This document shows, piece after piece, positions 1-11,021 of a stretch of DNA of 64,000 nucleotides. Position 1 is the first letter of the stretch. Every line of letters starts with the position of its first letter. A program made the translations under genes and the position numbers. Source of the DNA: Pomacea canaliculata (taxonomy: Eukaryota > Mollusca > Gastropoda > Architaenioglossa > Ampullariidae); contig NC_037593.1 of NCBI RefSeq assembly GCF_003073045.1, positions 4,393,525 to 4,457,524 of the forward strand, read 5' to 3'. Below the pieces are notes generated by a model. The model was not told the DNA's origin, did no database searches, and worked only from the letters and a program-made list of their open reading frames with translations.

Positions 1-484
1 TGGGGGTATATTGTTCTGAGGACTCCGTGACAATATGAGTGAATAGATTGCAGGTAGGAAGGGGATTAACTGTTTGCTTGCAGACAAACGACAGCTGAAA
101 TGTGACAACAGGTAACAGGGCAAATGCACTGAGCTCAGAGGTGCTGCAGGTGGCTTTGGTAACTATACCCATCCCATCCTCTGCCACCAGCTGTTGGTAT
201 GAACTTGTCCGTTGAATACTGTTGATTACTATTATTTTCTAAATATCATGGGTTACTTGCCGAACACTGCCTGCTCATCTCAGTGACCCCACTTCCCCCA
301 CACACACCACCACCACTTCTCTCGACTGTTTCGACTGGGTGCTTGTCTGACATTCAGGTTGTTCATAAGACAACAGCACAAGGAAATGTGTGATTCGTTT
401 AAATGGTCACTTCTTCACTGTCTTTGTCCATGGTCCCCTGCCATGAGCCTAAATAGAGGGCAAAGGCCGCGATGAAGCCAAAGT
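1..484. other. Window start and 3' flank of the first Rab-like gene
   Basis: No gene is supported here apart from the presumed 3' UTR of the minus-strand Rab-like gene that ends at 485. I see no tandem repeat and no element border. A second minus-strand frame through about 410-510 encodes a hydrophobic run next to the Rab stop, but it has no start and is treated as chance. Confidence 0.5.
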
Positions 485-3400
485 TCACGAGTGGCAACAC
501 GCAGAACACTTGAACTCTGTCTTGTGCGGCGCCAGCCTGGTGCCTTGCGGTTTGATGGAGTCCGACAGCTGGCGGTTCTCGTTGGCTTCCGTCAGCACCA
601 GGCGCACCACGTTATCCAGCACAGTGTCGACGGTGTTGGGGTTGGCTGTGCTGTCCACTTCGAAGTGCGGCAGACGGTAGTGGGCGGCGAAGCCCAGTAC
701 CCGCTCCAACTCCACCTTGCGGCGGGAGGAACTTGAGCCCTTCCAGCTGCCAACCAGTACTGTGCGGTCGTTAGCCCCCGGGCAGTACTCGTGCACAGAT
801 TCCAGCCTGGTTTGCGAAAACACAACCGAGCATCATGCATCAGTAGCTGCGAAAAACCTTCTTAAAGGTTACTACAGTGCGATTTGTTTTCTAATGATGG
901 GGTGGAACTTGGTACAAGATTTTGTTTCTCAAATACCTTCCACCTTCCGTTCTAGAGATACAGGGTTCTAACCACTACCATGCAAATAAACAGATTAAAA
1001 AAAATTTTACACGAATGCATTTACGTACATTGTGAAGGCTTCACCCAAGGGAACATATAATTATGTTAAAGGTCTATAGTGGGGCGAAAATTGTTTTCTA
1101 GTGACAGTATAAAGCTTGGTGCAAGACACTACTTTCCAGACTGTAGGCGAATGCTCATTTTCCTTTCTCATGATACACTCCTACAAAGATCACAATCATG
1201 AATCAAAAGAGGTCAAATTGATGACGTCACGTGTGTACACAAATACAACTAATCAACGTATGGCCTTAGCTCTCACACTAACTGACACATTCTCACCAAG
1301 TTTTACCAGTCATTAAATATACTGCACCTCATCATAGGTTTAATTATGCGTATCTCGTAACATCACGAGTTGGACCTTTCTGTGCTTAGTAATATTTCTA
1401 GAGGTGTATCTAGAGTGGAGTAGTTCATCTGGGAGTAATGGTGCCTTGACCTGAGCTCAGTCCCGTGATTTAAGAAAGTTTGTTATATAGTACTAGACCT
1501 TTATACACATTGTTGGTAAATTTGTGATTGGAAACTTTTTATGATTTCTATGTAAACTTAGTCAAACAGTCACGTACTCCTCGTAGTATGTCCGGCTAAG
1601 AACACCATTTTAAGTTGGAGGTTGTTTTTTTATGGCCAGCATGACTTCTGATAAACGTCACCTATTATTCTAAACTTTTTTTTCGACACAAGCAACAGGT
1701 CTCCGTTTAATTCTGGATTGTTACAACATAGTTCAACACGAGATGGCGTGCCAGAATGTCACTTCATTGTGATTCATCGAACTAATGTATTAGAAACTAT
1801 TTTAGTGCATGAGATTACAACTAACGGTAACCTATCTGTCAAATCCAATCATTTGATGCCTGTGCCGTTATTTACCAGATAGGCAGGTGGTTGAAGGAGT
1901 CCTCGCTGCTGACATCATACATGATGATGCAGGCATGCGCCCCGCGGTAGTGGGAGGCTGTGAGGCTGCGGTACCGCTCTTGTCCTGCACAGAGAAAGGT
2001 TGTGGTAACACTTGACTAGCACAGAATAATGTTTTAGACACTTGTTCTGGTATTTCTAGTGTCTAGTATTTCAAGCTATCATACCACTAAGAAAGGTAAA
2101 GGTCGTCGCGTGGCCTTTTTTCAGGTCGTTGGGGGGTGAGATGTTTGAGATCTCACTTTTCTCGGGGCTCGCTATACGTGAGGGCGGTGCGCATCTCTCC
2201 CTCGCTGCCTTACCTTCCCCACCCGTCATTAAAGTCACCATTTCCACTTATACACATCATCAGAAGCGGATCCATCACCAGACAGAGGAGTCTTGAAAGA
2301 AAATGCAAGAGAGGAATCCCAGAAACACCTGGCGATGGACAGTGGCTGTAGAACTACATACCCTGAACGAAAGGAGTATTGGAGAAACAGGCCTAGGAGA
2401 GGTGGCAATGGAGGACCATCGTCATTGCCACCCCACTCCCCACCCCCGGGAAAGCATGATGGGAGATCAAATCCCCATTAATGTTCTAAATACGAGTGTT
2501 TGAACTAGTGGGAGATGCTCTCTCAGTGGGCAAGCTGTTATAGGAGGGAGAAGACTGGCTAGCAAACCTGTTCCTGATTAACCCTGTCCCTATATCGCTT
2601 AACAGGAAGATGATCTGCGCACTGTTGGCACAGGGGATGTTATCACGTCACCAGATGGAGACAAACAAGCCGTGGCGAGAGGGACAAACAGCCGTTATCA
2701 ACTGGCAGGGACATAAATACTCTCGCACCCTGACCTCTAGAGATGGTGCACCATATCAGACTCGCCCTGACTCACCCAGCGTTTGAGCAGCTGACTGCGC
2801 ACACAACCCCTCTGTCTCAGTCATACGCATGTCCGCATGCTCAAGCAAGATTAAATAAGAAAGGATTGGTTGTTATGGTAACAATAGTGGCTTCCGGATG
2901 CATAGAGCAGAAATACTTTATGTCTTGCGAGTTGGAGGGGAAGTGGAAATTTGGGTTTTACACCGTCAGCAACTAAGGCAGCCAGTCCTGTAAACAGAGA
3001 AAGAACAGCGTGCCCGAGACGGAAAAATCATAAATACATGGTGTTATTATTTTTAAAGCATCAATGATGAAGAGCGGTAATGTATGTCGAGAGCTCCAGT
3101 GTTCTATTTCACAAAGTAAACGATTCATTTCGACAGAGCTGTTCGAGTCTTTGTCAAGATAATAAATTTATATTCCAATTTATGGTTCGTTTGGCATCGT
3201 TCGACGTCACCTTTAGTAAACATTTGAATAAACTTGCAATAAACCGAGGTTTATTTTTTCTGTTGAGGAAGAGCTTCTCGTGGACCCATCTTGTACTTAG
3301 CGATTCCGTGAAACGTTGCTATAAGAACGAAGTGACAGAAAGGTGTGTGAAATGACTGATAAGGCAGGATTTGTTGTTATTTGAGGCTGGTGGTGTGCCT

Positions 3401-5633
3401 TTGCGTAGGCCTGGCTCCAAAGGTGTTCCATCACCTGAGCTCATAGCGTACCGTATAGAGAACACCGCGTCTGCTTTTCAGGTCGTGGTAAGTGCACTTT
3501 CCGTGAAGCCTGGGGTAGAACCGTGCATGCTCAACTTACTACTACATACTTTCAGAAAGCGGGTAGAAAAATACATTAGACATATTGATACGTAGTCTGT
3601 GCTAGTCTGCTCTTGTAGAACTCAGATGGCACCAATGAAATGGAAACATTTCTGACTGCACGCTCGTGTGCGTGTTTGTCTGCTTATCCGATAACGCGAA
3701 CTGCTTGTCAACAAATAGCGGCGACTGGTTGACCTTGCTACTTTTTTGCGATTTTTTTATGCTGCTGATAAACATAAAAGGTGAAGTATGTGGCCCGTTG
3801 TAACGGATTTTTGACTGATGACTGAGGTGGACTCAGGATGACTGGGCGCCTGGTTGCGTAGTGAGTAAGACACTCTCTTGTTATCACTGCGATGTAAAAG
3901 TCCGGGTTCAGATCTCGTCTCGGGACACTCTGTATGTGACACCTGTTCGTTGCTGTGGCATTAAGGGTTTCTTCCTCCATCTTCCCCCAAAATACAAAAT
4001 CGCCTCAAGGATACTAGACCAACCAACCAGTCAACCAAAGAATAACTGTATAATCCTGATTTTAATACAAACACTTGCATCTTTTCATTTTCTTTTTAAA
4101 GCAATGTAAGTAAGTAACCCCATAAGCACCCGCTTTTTTACTAGAAGCTTGTGGAAGATGGTTTTCAAGCATTTTCCAATATTTTGTTTATAACGACTCT
4201 GCCCAGGCCTTGTAATATAGGCTGACAGCCGCTACATTTCTTAACTTCTCATTCCATAGTTCCCTTCTCTCTGAACGAAGGAAACCAGTTTTATACGTTA
4301 AAGCAGCAGCAGCAGCAGCAGCAGCAGCTTTTCTTGAGTTTGCGGGTGCAAATGACTGTTAGTGCGTTGTAACCGTCAGCAAACTATTCCAGTGCGCCAT
4401 CGGGTCCGTTGCATCGTGTCTTGCTTTCCGTTGAATACGGTAACATTAGTTGGGGAGTGGTACATGCCAGCATCTTTCCTCCACTGACCGCGTTGTCAGT
4501 GCTACTTGTAAATGAAGACGAAGATCGCATTTAACTCGAAAATTTCCATTTTACACTGCACAACAGATGTGGAAGAGTTTGTGTAGACCTCAAGGACGAG
4601 TACGAATATGCGTGCAGCAGACGACGTTTTTGCTGACATAATCGCGGGAAATCCTCGTCAGACAAGGCCAGCACGTTGCACGCAGAATTAGTTCAGGCTG
4701 ATTACGAGCCCGAAGTGCTCGCATGACAAGTGGTTCTTCGTCATCCGGCAGTTCAAAAGCCACCCGGGTGTAGGTGCACTTTTGAAGCTGATGTTCTCTT
4801 GGGGACAAAGGTCCACAACTCTCATAGCACGTTGGAGTTGTCTTCCCTCCAACCAAAATGGCCGGCTCGACCAAAGTTTGTTTTATCCGAGTTTACTTTT
4901 TGTGCAGCGTTTGGTACTGCCTACAGTTACAAAGTACTGTCATGATTGTAAATTCATGTGTTCTGAACATCAAGACTTGCTTTATTCAAATTTACTTTCT
5001 GTGCGGAGTTTGGTGCAATTAATTCCCGCAGATCTGTGCTTGTTACAGCATCCTATCGATGATCCGGTCTATTCGGTGGAAAAGTGTTTCCATCTTTAGC
5101 GATTTGAGGGGAAAGGGGGTATGACGAAGAGGAGAGAACCAGGAAAAACCTCTGACGATCACCTTTTAACAGATGTCTCATTCAGAGAGAAAGTTACACG
5201 AGTCCCGAGACAAGATCTAAACTGAGTACTGTACGATCATCGCTACAGTGATGACATTAAAGGACCGCCCGAGAACCACCGCTTGCAAATTTATGGATGG
5301 AGCTTAGCGAAAAATGTAAGAATTGAATATTTTTCATCTATCGCCAGACTATTACGTGTTAGGTCACCCAGTGTCTGTTCGTCTGTCTAAATGATACATA
5401 CCTGCAGTGTCCCAGAGGACTATCTCGACCTTCTTTCCCTGATAGTTGAAGGTCTTCTTCATGGAGGCTGGGTAATGTGGGATGTTGCTGCCTTGGTACA
5501 GAGTTGGTGGCTGAGGTCTTGCCCGGGTGTAAGTGCGCATGAAGGTGGTTTTTCCCACCCCGAGGTCTCCCAGCAGAATGACTTTGATGCAGTAGGCGGG
5601 GTCGTCTTTAGACCGCTGGCTCCTGAGAGACAT
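485..5633 (-). CDS. Divergent Rab-family small GTPase, gene A (3 exons)
   Basis: Seen: coding exons 5402-5633, 1876-1984 and 485-806 join with matching phases (232, 109 and 322 nt; 663 nt, 220 residues). The start chosen is the ATG at 5633 (MSLRSQRSKDD), just before the Rab fold. Motifs in order: P-loop GDLGVGKTT, switch II WDTAGQERYRS with the catalytic Gln, then HYRGAHACIIMYDV, and a C-terminal CCHS of the CCxx type that Rab geranylgeranyltransferase uses. Known: Rabs are membrane-bound switches in vesicle traffic. Odd: the G4 motif N-K-x-D is replaced by GSWKG after VLV, the G5 site reads EVDST instead of ETSAK, and switch I has no clear conserved Thr. GTP specificity may therefore be weak or altered. 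The Rab subgroup cannot be assigned. Intron 1 (1985-5401) holds SINE pieces and an AGC microsatellite. Confidence 0.85.
2090..2235 (-). repeat. SINE tail fragment (same family as the copy at 9030)
   Basis: The reverse strand of the 9160-9260 SINE body lines up here: both share AAGGTAAAG, a TGACC/TGGCC-TTTT stretch, a GTTGGGRGRTGAG core and an ACTTTTC block. The tRNA-like head is not seen, so this is a 3' fragment. It lies in intron 1 of Rab-like gene A. Confidence 0.5.
3842..4040 (+). mobile_element. tRNA-derived SINE
   Basis: A polymerase III A-box-like run (TGGTTGCGTAGTGAGTAAG, about 3851-3869) is followed about 45 bases later by a B-box-like GGGTTCAGATCTC (3903-3915), the spacing of a tRNA gene. 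A non-tRNA body and a CCAACCAACCAG-type tail follow. There is no acceptor-stem pairing, so it is a SINE rather than a tRNA gene. It lies in intron 1 of Rab-like gene A. Confidence 0.55.
4302..4328. repeat. AGC trinucleotide microsatellite
   Basis: Nine uninterrupted AGC units in an intron; not coding in any supported exon. Confidence 0.95.
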
Positions 5634-7244
5634 GTTGAGATTTACCTGTGCCGAGTTTCTCCACCTTAACAAGCGTCCTTGAGTAGACTACAAGTCGTTT
5701 AGTGGTGAAGGAAACCAAGGTATGCTGATGTTCGCTCCAAGTCTAAATAAATAACATGAATACAGCTGCTAAGTTTTCTGCAAAGAATACAAAGCCGTTT
5801 AACGTTGGCAAAACGTTTAAAAAGAAGTAAAGAGGAATTCATAAACTGACTGACCGCTCAATCTTGCAGTCGATTAAACCTTTTAATAATAAACATAATT
5901 CTCATACTGGGCCATATGTGAAGATCAAAGGTCTAAGAAGTGACTCAAATTTCCGTTTTCTTTTTGTTCCCTTTTCCTTTCACTGTTCATGACAACACGA
6001 TAACGCAAATCGTGGAGACTCTTTATTTTGTGATTCCATTTTTGTCAGAAGCGGGCGCTTAAAGGTAACAGAAACAGTTTTGATGTAAGCTTTCATTGGA
6101 CTTTCGAAATTACTGGATTGGTTCAAGCTAAAAATCTCGATTAATGGAGTGGAAATGACTCCAACGGCTGGTCCAACTTATAATACATTGTTATTGTCAT
6201 TAATGCTAATTTTCTTTAGTTGGAATTATTCGTCATTAGACAAAATATGTTATTTTTAGTTTTCTTACCGTGAAGGATGCTCCGTCAAAATAGTCTTGTG
6301 TTAAGAAAAAATCTCAGTGGATTTTCCTTTAACGGGTTTCTTTCTTTATGAATGCAATGTCTCCACTGAATTTCCAGCAGGTTCACTAGAGAGATTTCAC
6401 AGATGTGTAGGCGCACTTGTCTCGAATTTTCCTGTCTCATCGAGTCCCCGACTGAGAATCAAAGCAAGGAAGGAAAGAAGAAAGGAGGATTCCTTGTCGA
6501 TTCTGTCGACGAAGGATCCGCATCTTCTTTCCTAAAAAGTTGCGTCTCTCTCCTTGATGTAAGTGTCCATTTGGTGGCTTAAATCTGGTTTTCGGAGTCT
6601 TTGATTTTCCGTGATACTCTTGTTTGAATTTTGTTTGCCCGGTCAGGTGACAAAGATAATGTTTATAGATATTTTTTTTAAATATTCACGTCTTCTGGGT
6701 TAGTAGTCTTAATACACGTACAAAAGTGCTTGCCGATCAGTCTTTGTCGACAACCCCAAGGCTGCTAACAATGTGACTTGCAAATGAGCGAACCTGTCAG
6801 CCTTACTTCTCTCGTCGCTGCCCATCAGCTAATGAGTGGTAATCAATTCTGCGACCATTGAACTAAATAGCGACCTTAAACAGCGGATCGAAGTTCACAA
6901 ACAAGCTGCGTATCACACGGGTGTTGTCCGTGATGTGTTCAGCCGGCATGATTTATTTTTAGGCTCGACGAACTAGTTTTTGGGCAGCTGATCGCAAGAC
7001 AGTCCAATGCTGTAATAGTTCGTTACTCCTCTCGTCGGTTATCTTTCGAGGACTTGCTGTCGTCAGTGTGCGCGGTGTTTATTAGAAACTGCACGTGACG
7101 TAGTAGAGATAAATCGTAAGAGTCAGCTTCGAAAAGTGTATTCCCGACACACAAGTGAAATCGCACATAAGCATATTTGTTTGATACGTTGTCACTTGTT
7201 ATCTTTATTTCTGGTACCAAGGGTTTTTCGCTGTTTACTTCATA

Positions 7245-7278
<34 letters not shown>

Positions 7279-7358
7279 GGAGATATAAAATTGCATGTAA
7301 ACTCAGGTCTTGTTTCCATTTAAAATAAGTAGCAATTTTATTTTATTTTTTTTTTTAG
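5634..7358. other. Upstream region of Rab-like gene A and of the PfpI-family exons
   Basis: This should hold the promoter and 5' UTR of Rab-like gene A (minus). I looked here for the missing N-terminal PfpI-family exons (plus) and did not find them. A TG dinucleotide run lies at 7248-7276. No other gene is supported. Confidence 0.5.
7248..7276. repeat. TG dinucleotide microsatellite
   Basis: About 14 uninterrupted GT units, 80 bases upstream of the PfpI-family splice acceptor. Confidence 0.95.
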
Positions 7359-8129
7359 GGCGCCCCTTGGCGGCGATATGTCATGGGCCATGGATGTTCT
7401 GCTCCGCGAAGATTCTGAAAGGAAAACGTGCTACAGGCTTTGTCGCCATCAAAGACGACATAGAGAACGCCGGGTAAGAGGTTAAAGGCGTACTGTATTT
7501 GCAGGTAACCTTATAAGTTCGTACCTGTATCTGTATTTGGCTGTACAGTATTTGTATACAGGTTCTGTATATGTTCTTAATAGTAATAGAGTACATTCAT
7601 GTAGCGCAATTTCACAAAACACGCTCATTGTGCTTTACAACGCTCAGCCAAATCTCAGAGAAACATTCTTCACAAACGAACACGCATACGCACCCCCACC
7701 CCTCACAAAACACACACACGCAGCCCAGTAAATAGGTGTCACGTGCATAGAGAGGCATGTGGGAGCTGAGAATCGAACTCGTGACACTTGATAACCACCA
7801 ACCACCCAGTCTCTGTACATGTAGTGCTGCTGACGTTTATAAATGTTTTTGGACCGCAATCCTTCGTCCTTACATACTATTGCAGAGTATAATTTTTACT
7901 AGATACGCACGTGCACAAGCGCGCCCACACATATACACAGGTGTGTTTATCGCACAAACATGTATGCACTTGAACAAGGTTGTCGCTCCTACACTCTTTG
8001 CTTTTCCTTGAACGTCACAGCGCCATCTATGAAGACGCTCCTGTTGTGGTGGATGGCAACTTGATTACCTCCCGCATGCCCAAAGATCTTCCGGATTTCT
8101 GCAAGGCGATTCTCGATCAACTGTCGTGA
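7359..8129 (+). CDS. DJ-1/PfpI-family protein, two C-terminal exons only
   Basis: Seen: exons 7359-7473 and 8021-8129 join in phase. The first opens with RPLAAICHGPWMFCSAKIL, the nucleophile elbow of the family: Cys followed by His, the active pair of PfpI-like hydrolases and glyoxalase/deglycase-type DJ-1 relatives. It continues with SIKDDLRNAG-like IKDDIENAG. The second exon has the family's end, VVVDGNLITSRMPKDLP, then DFCKAILDQLS and a stop. The closest known pattern is bacterial-type PfpI/YhbO rather than PARK7 (inference). A possible AATAAA lies at 8627-8632. Odd: the N-terminal half, including the PGG motif, was not found upstream, so the gene is either spread over long introns to the left of the window or is a 3' fragment. 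It sits between, and opposite to, two Rab-like genes. Confidence 0.75.
7585..7825 (-). mobile_element. tRNA-headed SINE with a LINE-like tail
   Basis: On the minus strand a B-box-like GAGTTCGATTCTC (within 7760-7790) is followed by a body and then a tail containing AAAGCACAATGAGCGTGTTT and GAAATTGCGCTACATGAATG, ending in TATTACTATT. Tails of this kind are shared with CR1-type LINEs that mobilise SINEs (family knowledge). It lies in the intron between the two PfpI-family exons. Confidence 0.5.
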
Positions 8130-11021
8130 TTTTTCGCTCAGCTCACTGGAGTTCTTGGTCATCATAGGGCGATGCGAAAGTTTGCTACCTCAAGGATCTG
8201 GGGTATCAAAGCCACGATGAGCACCTGTGTGTGTTGGAGGGGAGGAGGTTCTTTCACGTTTGAGTAACGAATTTTCTTAGGGCGCTGATAAAATTGTTGG
8301 TTATAATTATATTTAGCGCACATGAGTCACGCGTGTTTCTGGGAATACGTTTGTGGTTTAAAATTAGATCAGTAAGGGAAACCCACCCGTTTTCTTTTTT
8401 TAGCAGTGACCAATTGTTGGTAAAAGCTGACTATTGATGCTGATGGCTAATTCTTTCCGACACATGGACACTTATGGAAAGGGAATGGTTTTAGGGAATG
8501 AAGGGTTTGTGGTGGTCAAATAGCAGTGTATTGTTAAAGATATTTTGAGTGAAAGTAATAACATTTTTAAATCGTGTGCACAAACGTGGTTCTTATATTA
8601 AATCGTTTTTGGCATGATCATAACTTAATAAAAAAATTTTTTTTTTAATTCTGTCGTACTGTCTGCCCTGATGTTTGCTGCATGTTTTGCTGTGAGAATA
8701 CAGGGTGTGAATCACTGAAATCCATCTTTCTTCCTTACTGTCTCTTTGCGGTTCGTTCGTGCGTTCTCTCTTTCTACATGACACGCTCAAAAGCACATAG
8801 TGTACATTTAATAAAAATCATAGCTGCAGATACAATCACAGTTCATTACATGCATACATTACATACAGTCAGCCCACATATACAACGTTGATGGCCACTG
8901 GTATTTAATCTGATATAAATCGAATTGGATCTCATCTTCAGGAAATAAAAAAACGCTTTAGGAAAAACACACATCTATTATTTACAGAGTTGGCTTACAA
9001 AGATTAACAGTGTTATAACTTGAGCTTAGGTCATCTTGGGCTTGCGGATAGCGGACAGCGCTGGCATACAAACTAAGAGCCGTGCCGGTTCGATACCCGT
9101 GTAGCGCAGCACATTTCCCCTACTCGACCCAGCTGGCGGGAATGGGTACCGAATCTATAGAGTGTTGGGGAGGGAGAGACACCTGAAAAGTTAGGTCTCT
9201 AAAACCTCATCTCCCAACTACTTGAAAAGGTCAGGAAATGATCTTTACCTTATCTTTTTACCTGAACTTAAAGTTTATATCGTTGACCTACATCGAGGGA
9301 AGAAATTCGGCACTAAATATGAAGCAAGCTAAGGAAGACAAAACAATAAAAATAAGCGTAAAATAATGTACAACTGGTTACATGCATACATTCTGGAATT
9401 AACTTCTAATAAACGCTGGCACCGGGGATGAAAGGGCAGCTATGGCCCCCATGATGAGCCGCACGTGGTGGATGAAGGGTGAGAGGTCGTATGTCGAGGT
9501 CTTTGTGTTTTTCAACGCCGGGTAAACAAATGTGCCGGAAGTGGACTAATGAATATAGCATACATGCGTGTTTACATGAATATTAGCAACCAATTACCAT
9601 GTACCTATTTCACACACACACACACGATTTGACTATTGGATGTCCTTCCCGCTTTTCGGATAAATGACTGTAGTCAAGTTAGTAGAGACCTACCGTGCTT
9701 TGTACAGAATGCTATACTGAAACAATAAAGTCTTAAAAGCAGCATGTTCAGCAATAATCAGATGTACATTTTCATTTAATTTGAACTTTAGTAGATGGTC
9801 ATCAGGCATATTTTCTTTCCAAAGGAGCATGGCTAATGTTATATATAGATATCTCATTACACTTTCATCTATAAGTCGTTGAAGTATTACCGGAGGACAC
9901 ACAGAAAAAGCCACTGGTCTCTCCCCACCCCCCAAAAAAGTAAAACATCTGACAGTCTTATAGCTGTATGGGCAGTGAATTGTAAAGTGGTTAACTGAAG
10001 AGTGCGGATCCTCAATTTTCACATTTCCTGATTAATGAGGTACCCGACTGCAGGGTGGGTAGAGAGTTGTTACTCTTGAGCACTTTTATTTCTTAAACTT
10101 TATAGTCCCCTCAAACATAGACCTCAGAACTGTTGAAGTGAACGAATATATATACATATAAACTGAATAAAACACAAAATTGCCTCATGCTTACAACTTG
10201 TAGACAGACAAAAGAAAATGTCTACACCAAAAATACTTCGACTCAGATCTGCTGGGGTTTTTTTTTTTATCCGATCAAGATTAAATAAAATAAGACAAAC
10301 ATTAAATATAAATAAGATCGTTTCATTAATTATGATAATTTGAATTAAGAAATAACAGTTTGGAGCTCTCGGACACGTTCAATTACTGGCTTGATTAACT
10401 GCGACTTCTGAAATAAAATTAAAGTGATTGATTTCTTTCTGAGCTGTTCGGTGGCTGGAAAGCGGAAACAGACTCAGGTGTGAAAACACCTGTAAAATAT
10501 AATAATTTAGTCGCGACAAGTGCAATGACTACTGACTGTTTGAAAAAAAAGTGGATGGACTAAACAATCTACATCCACTCATAAACAGGCATATACCTCC
10601 TCTGAAATGTTGCAGGATGCGGTAACCGCCAGTCAGTCGATGTTTGGGATCAGTGATGACCGACTGATCCGTTGACCTGTGGTCAGTCTGTCTCCATCTG
10701 TCCAATCTTGTTGGAATACACAGACGTCTTGTTTGTTACATAATTTTCTCTCCGGTTACTTTCGGATTACCTGCATAGACTCTTTTTGTCGGAAAAAACT
10801 TCCCACAACTGTGATTAGTCAAACTTTTATGTTCAGAAAAGACACGAACCTTCACTTTTTTAGGCAAGAATCAAGTAACATACATTTTCCCTTCTTTCTC
10901 GTCGTACTTCAAAGAACTCTACACCTTTTTTTCCTCGTTTTGGAAGTCTGCAAGCTGATGTCCGTTGTGCACATGACGTCACTTCCGCGGTTTGGGAATG
11001 CACGGGAGGGACTGGGTATTG
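8130..11021. other. Intergenic stretch between the PfpI-family 3' end and Rab-like gene B
   Basis: Apart from the SINE at 9030-9272 I see only AT-rich unique sequence. It should include the 3' UTRs of two converging genes. A 110-codon minus ORF at 9690-10022 resembles nothing I recognise and is not called. Confidence 0.5.
9030..9272 (+). mobile_element. tRNA-derived SINE
   Basis: A clean B box, GGTTCGATACC (9087-9097), lies about 45 bases after a tRNA-like A-box region (TAGCGGACAGCGCTGGC). The body contains GACCCAGCTGGCGGGAATGG, and the end is an A/T-rich ATCTTTACCTTATC-type tail. Another piece of the family is at 2090-2235. Confidence 0.65.

Noticed and set aside
410-600. Alternative minus frame ending in a hydrophobic VFCVLPLVNFGFIAAFALY stretch over the Rab-like gene A stop
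   Set aside because: It is not joined to the Rab frame, has an upstream stop and no start; the CCHS end of the main frame is the better C-terminus.
7023-7319. 98-codon minus ORF with a His-Thr repeat
   Set aside because: The repeat is the translated TG microsatellite; the rest has no gene features.
9690-10022. 110-codon minus ORF
   Set aside because: No homology recognised and no splice signals tying it to the nearby Rab-like gene.
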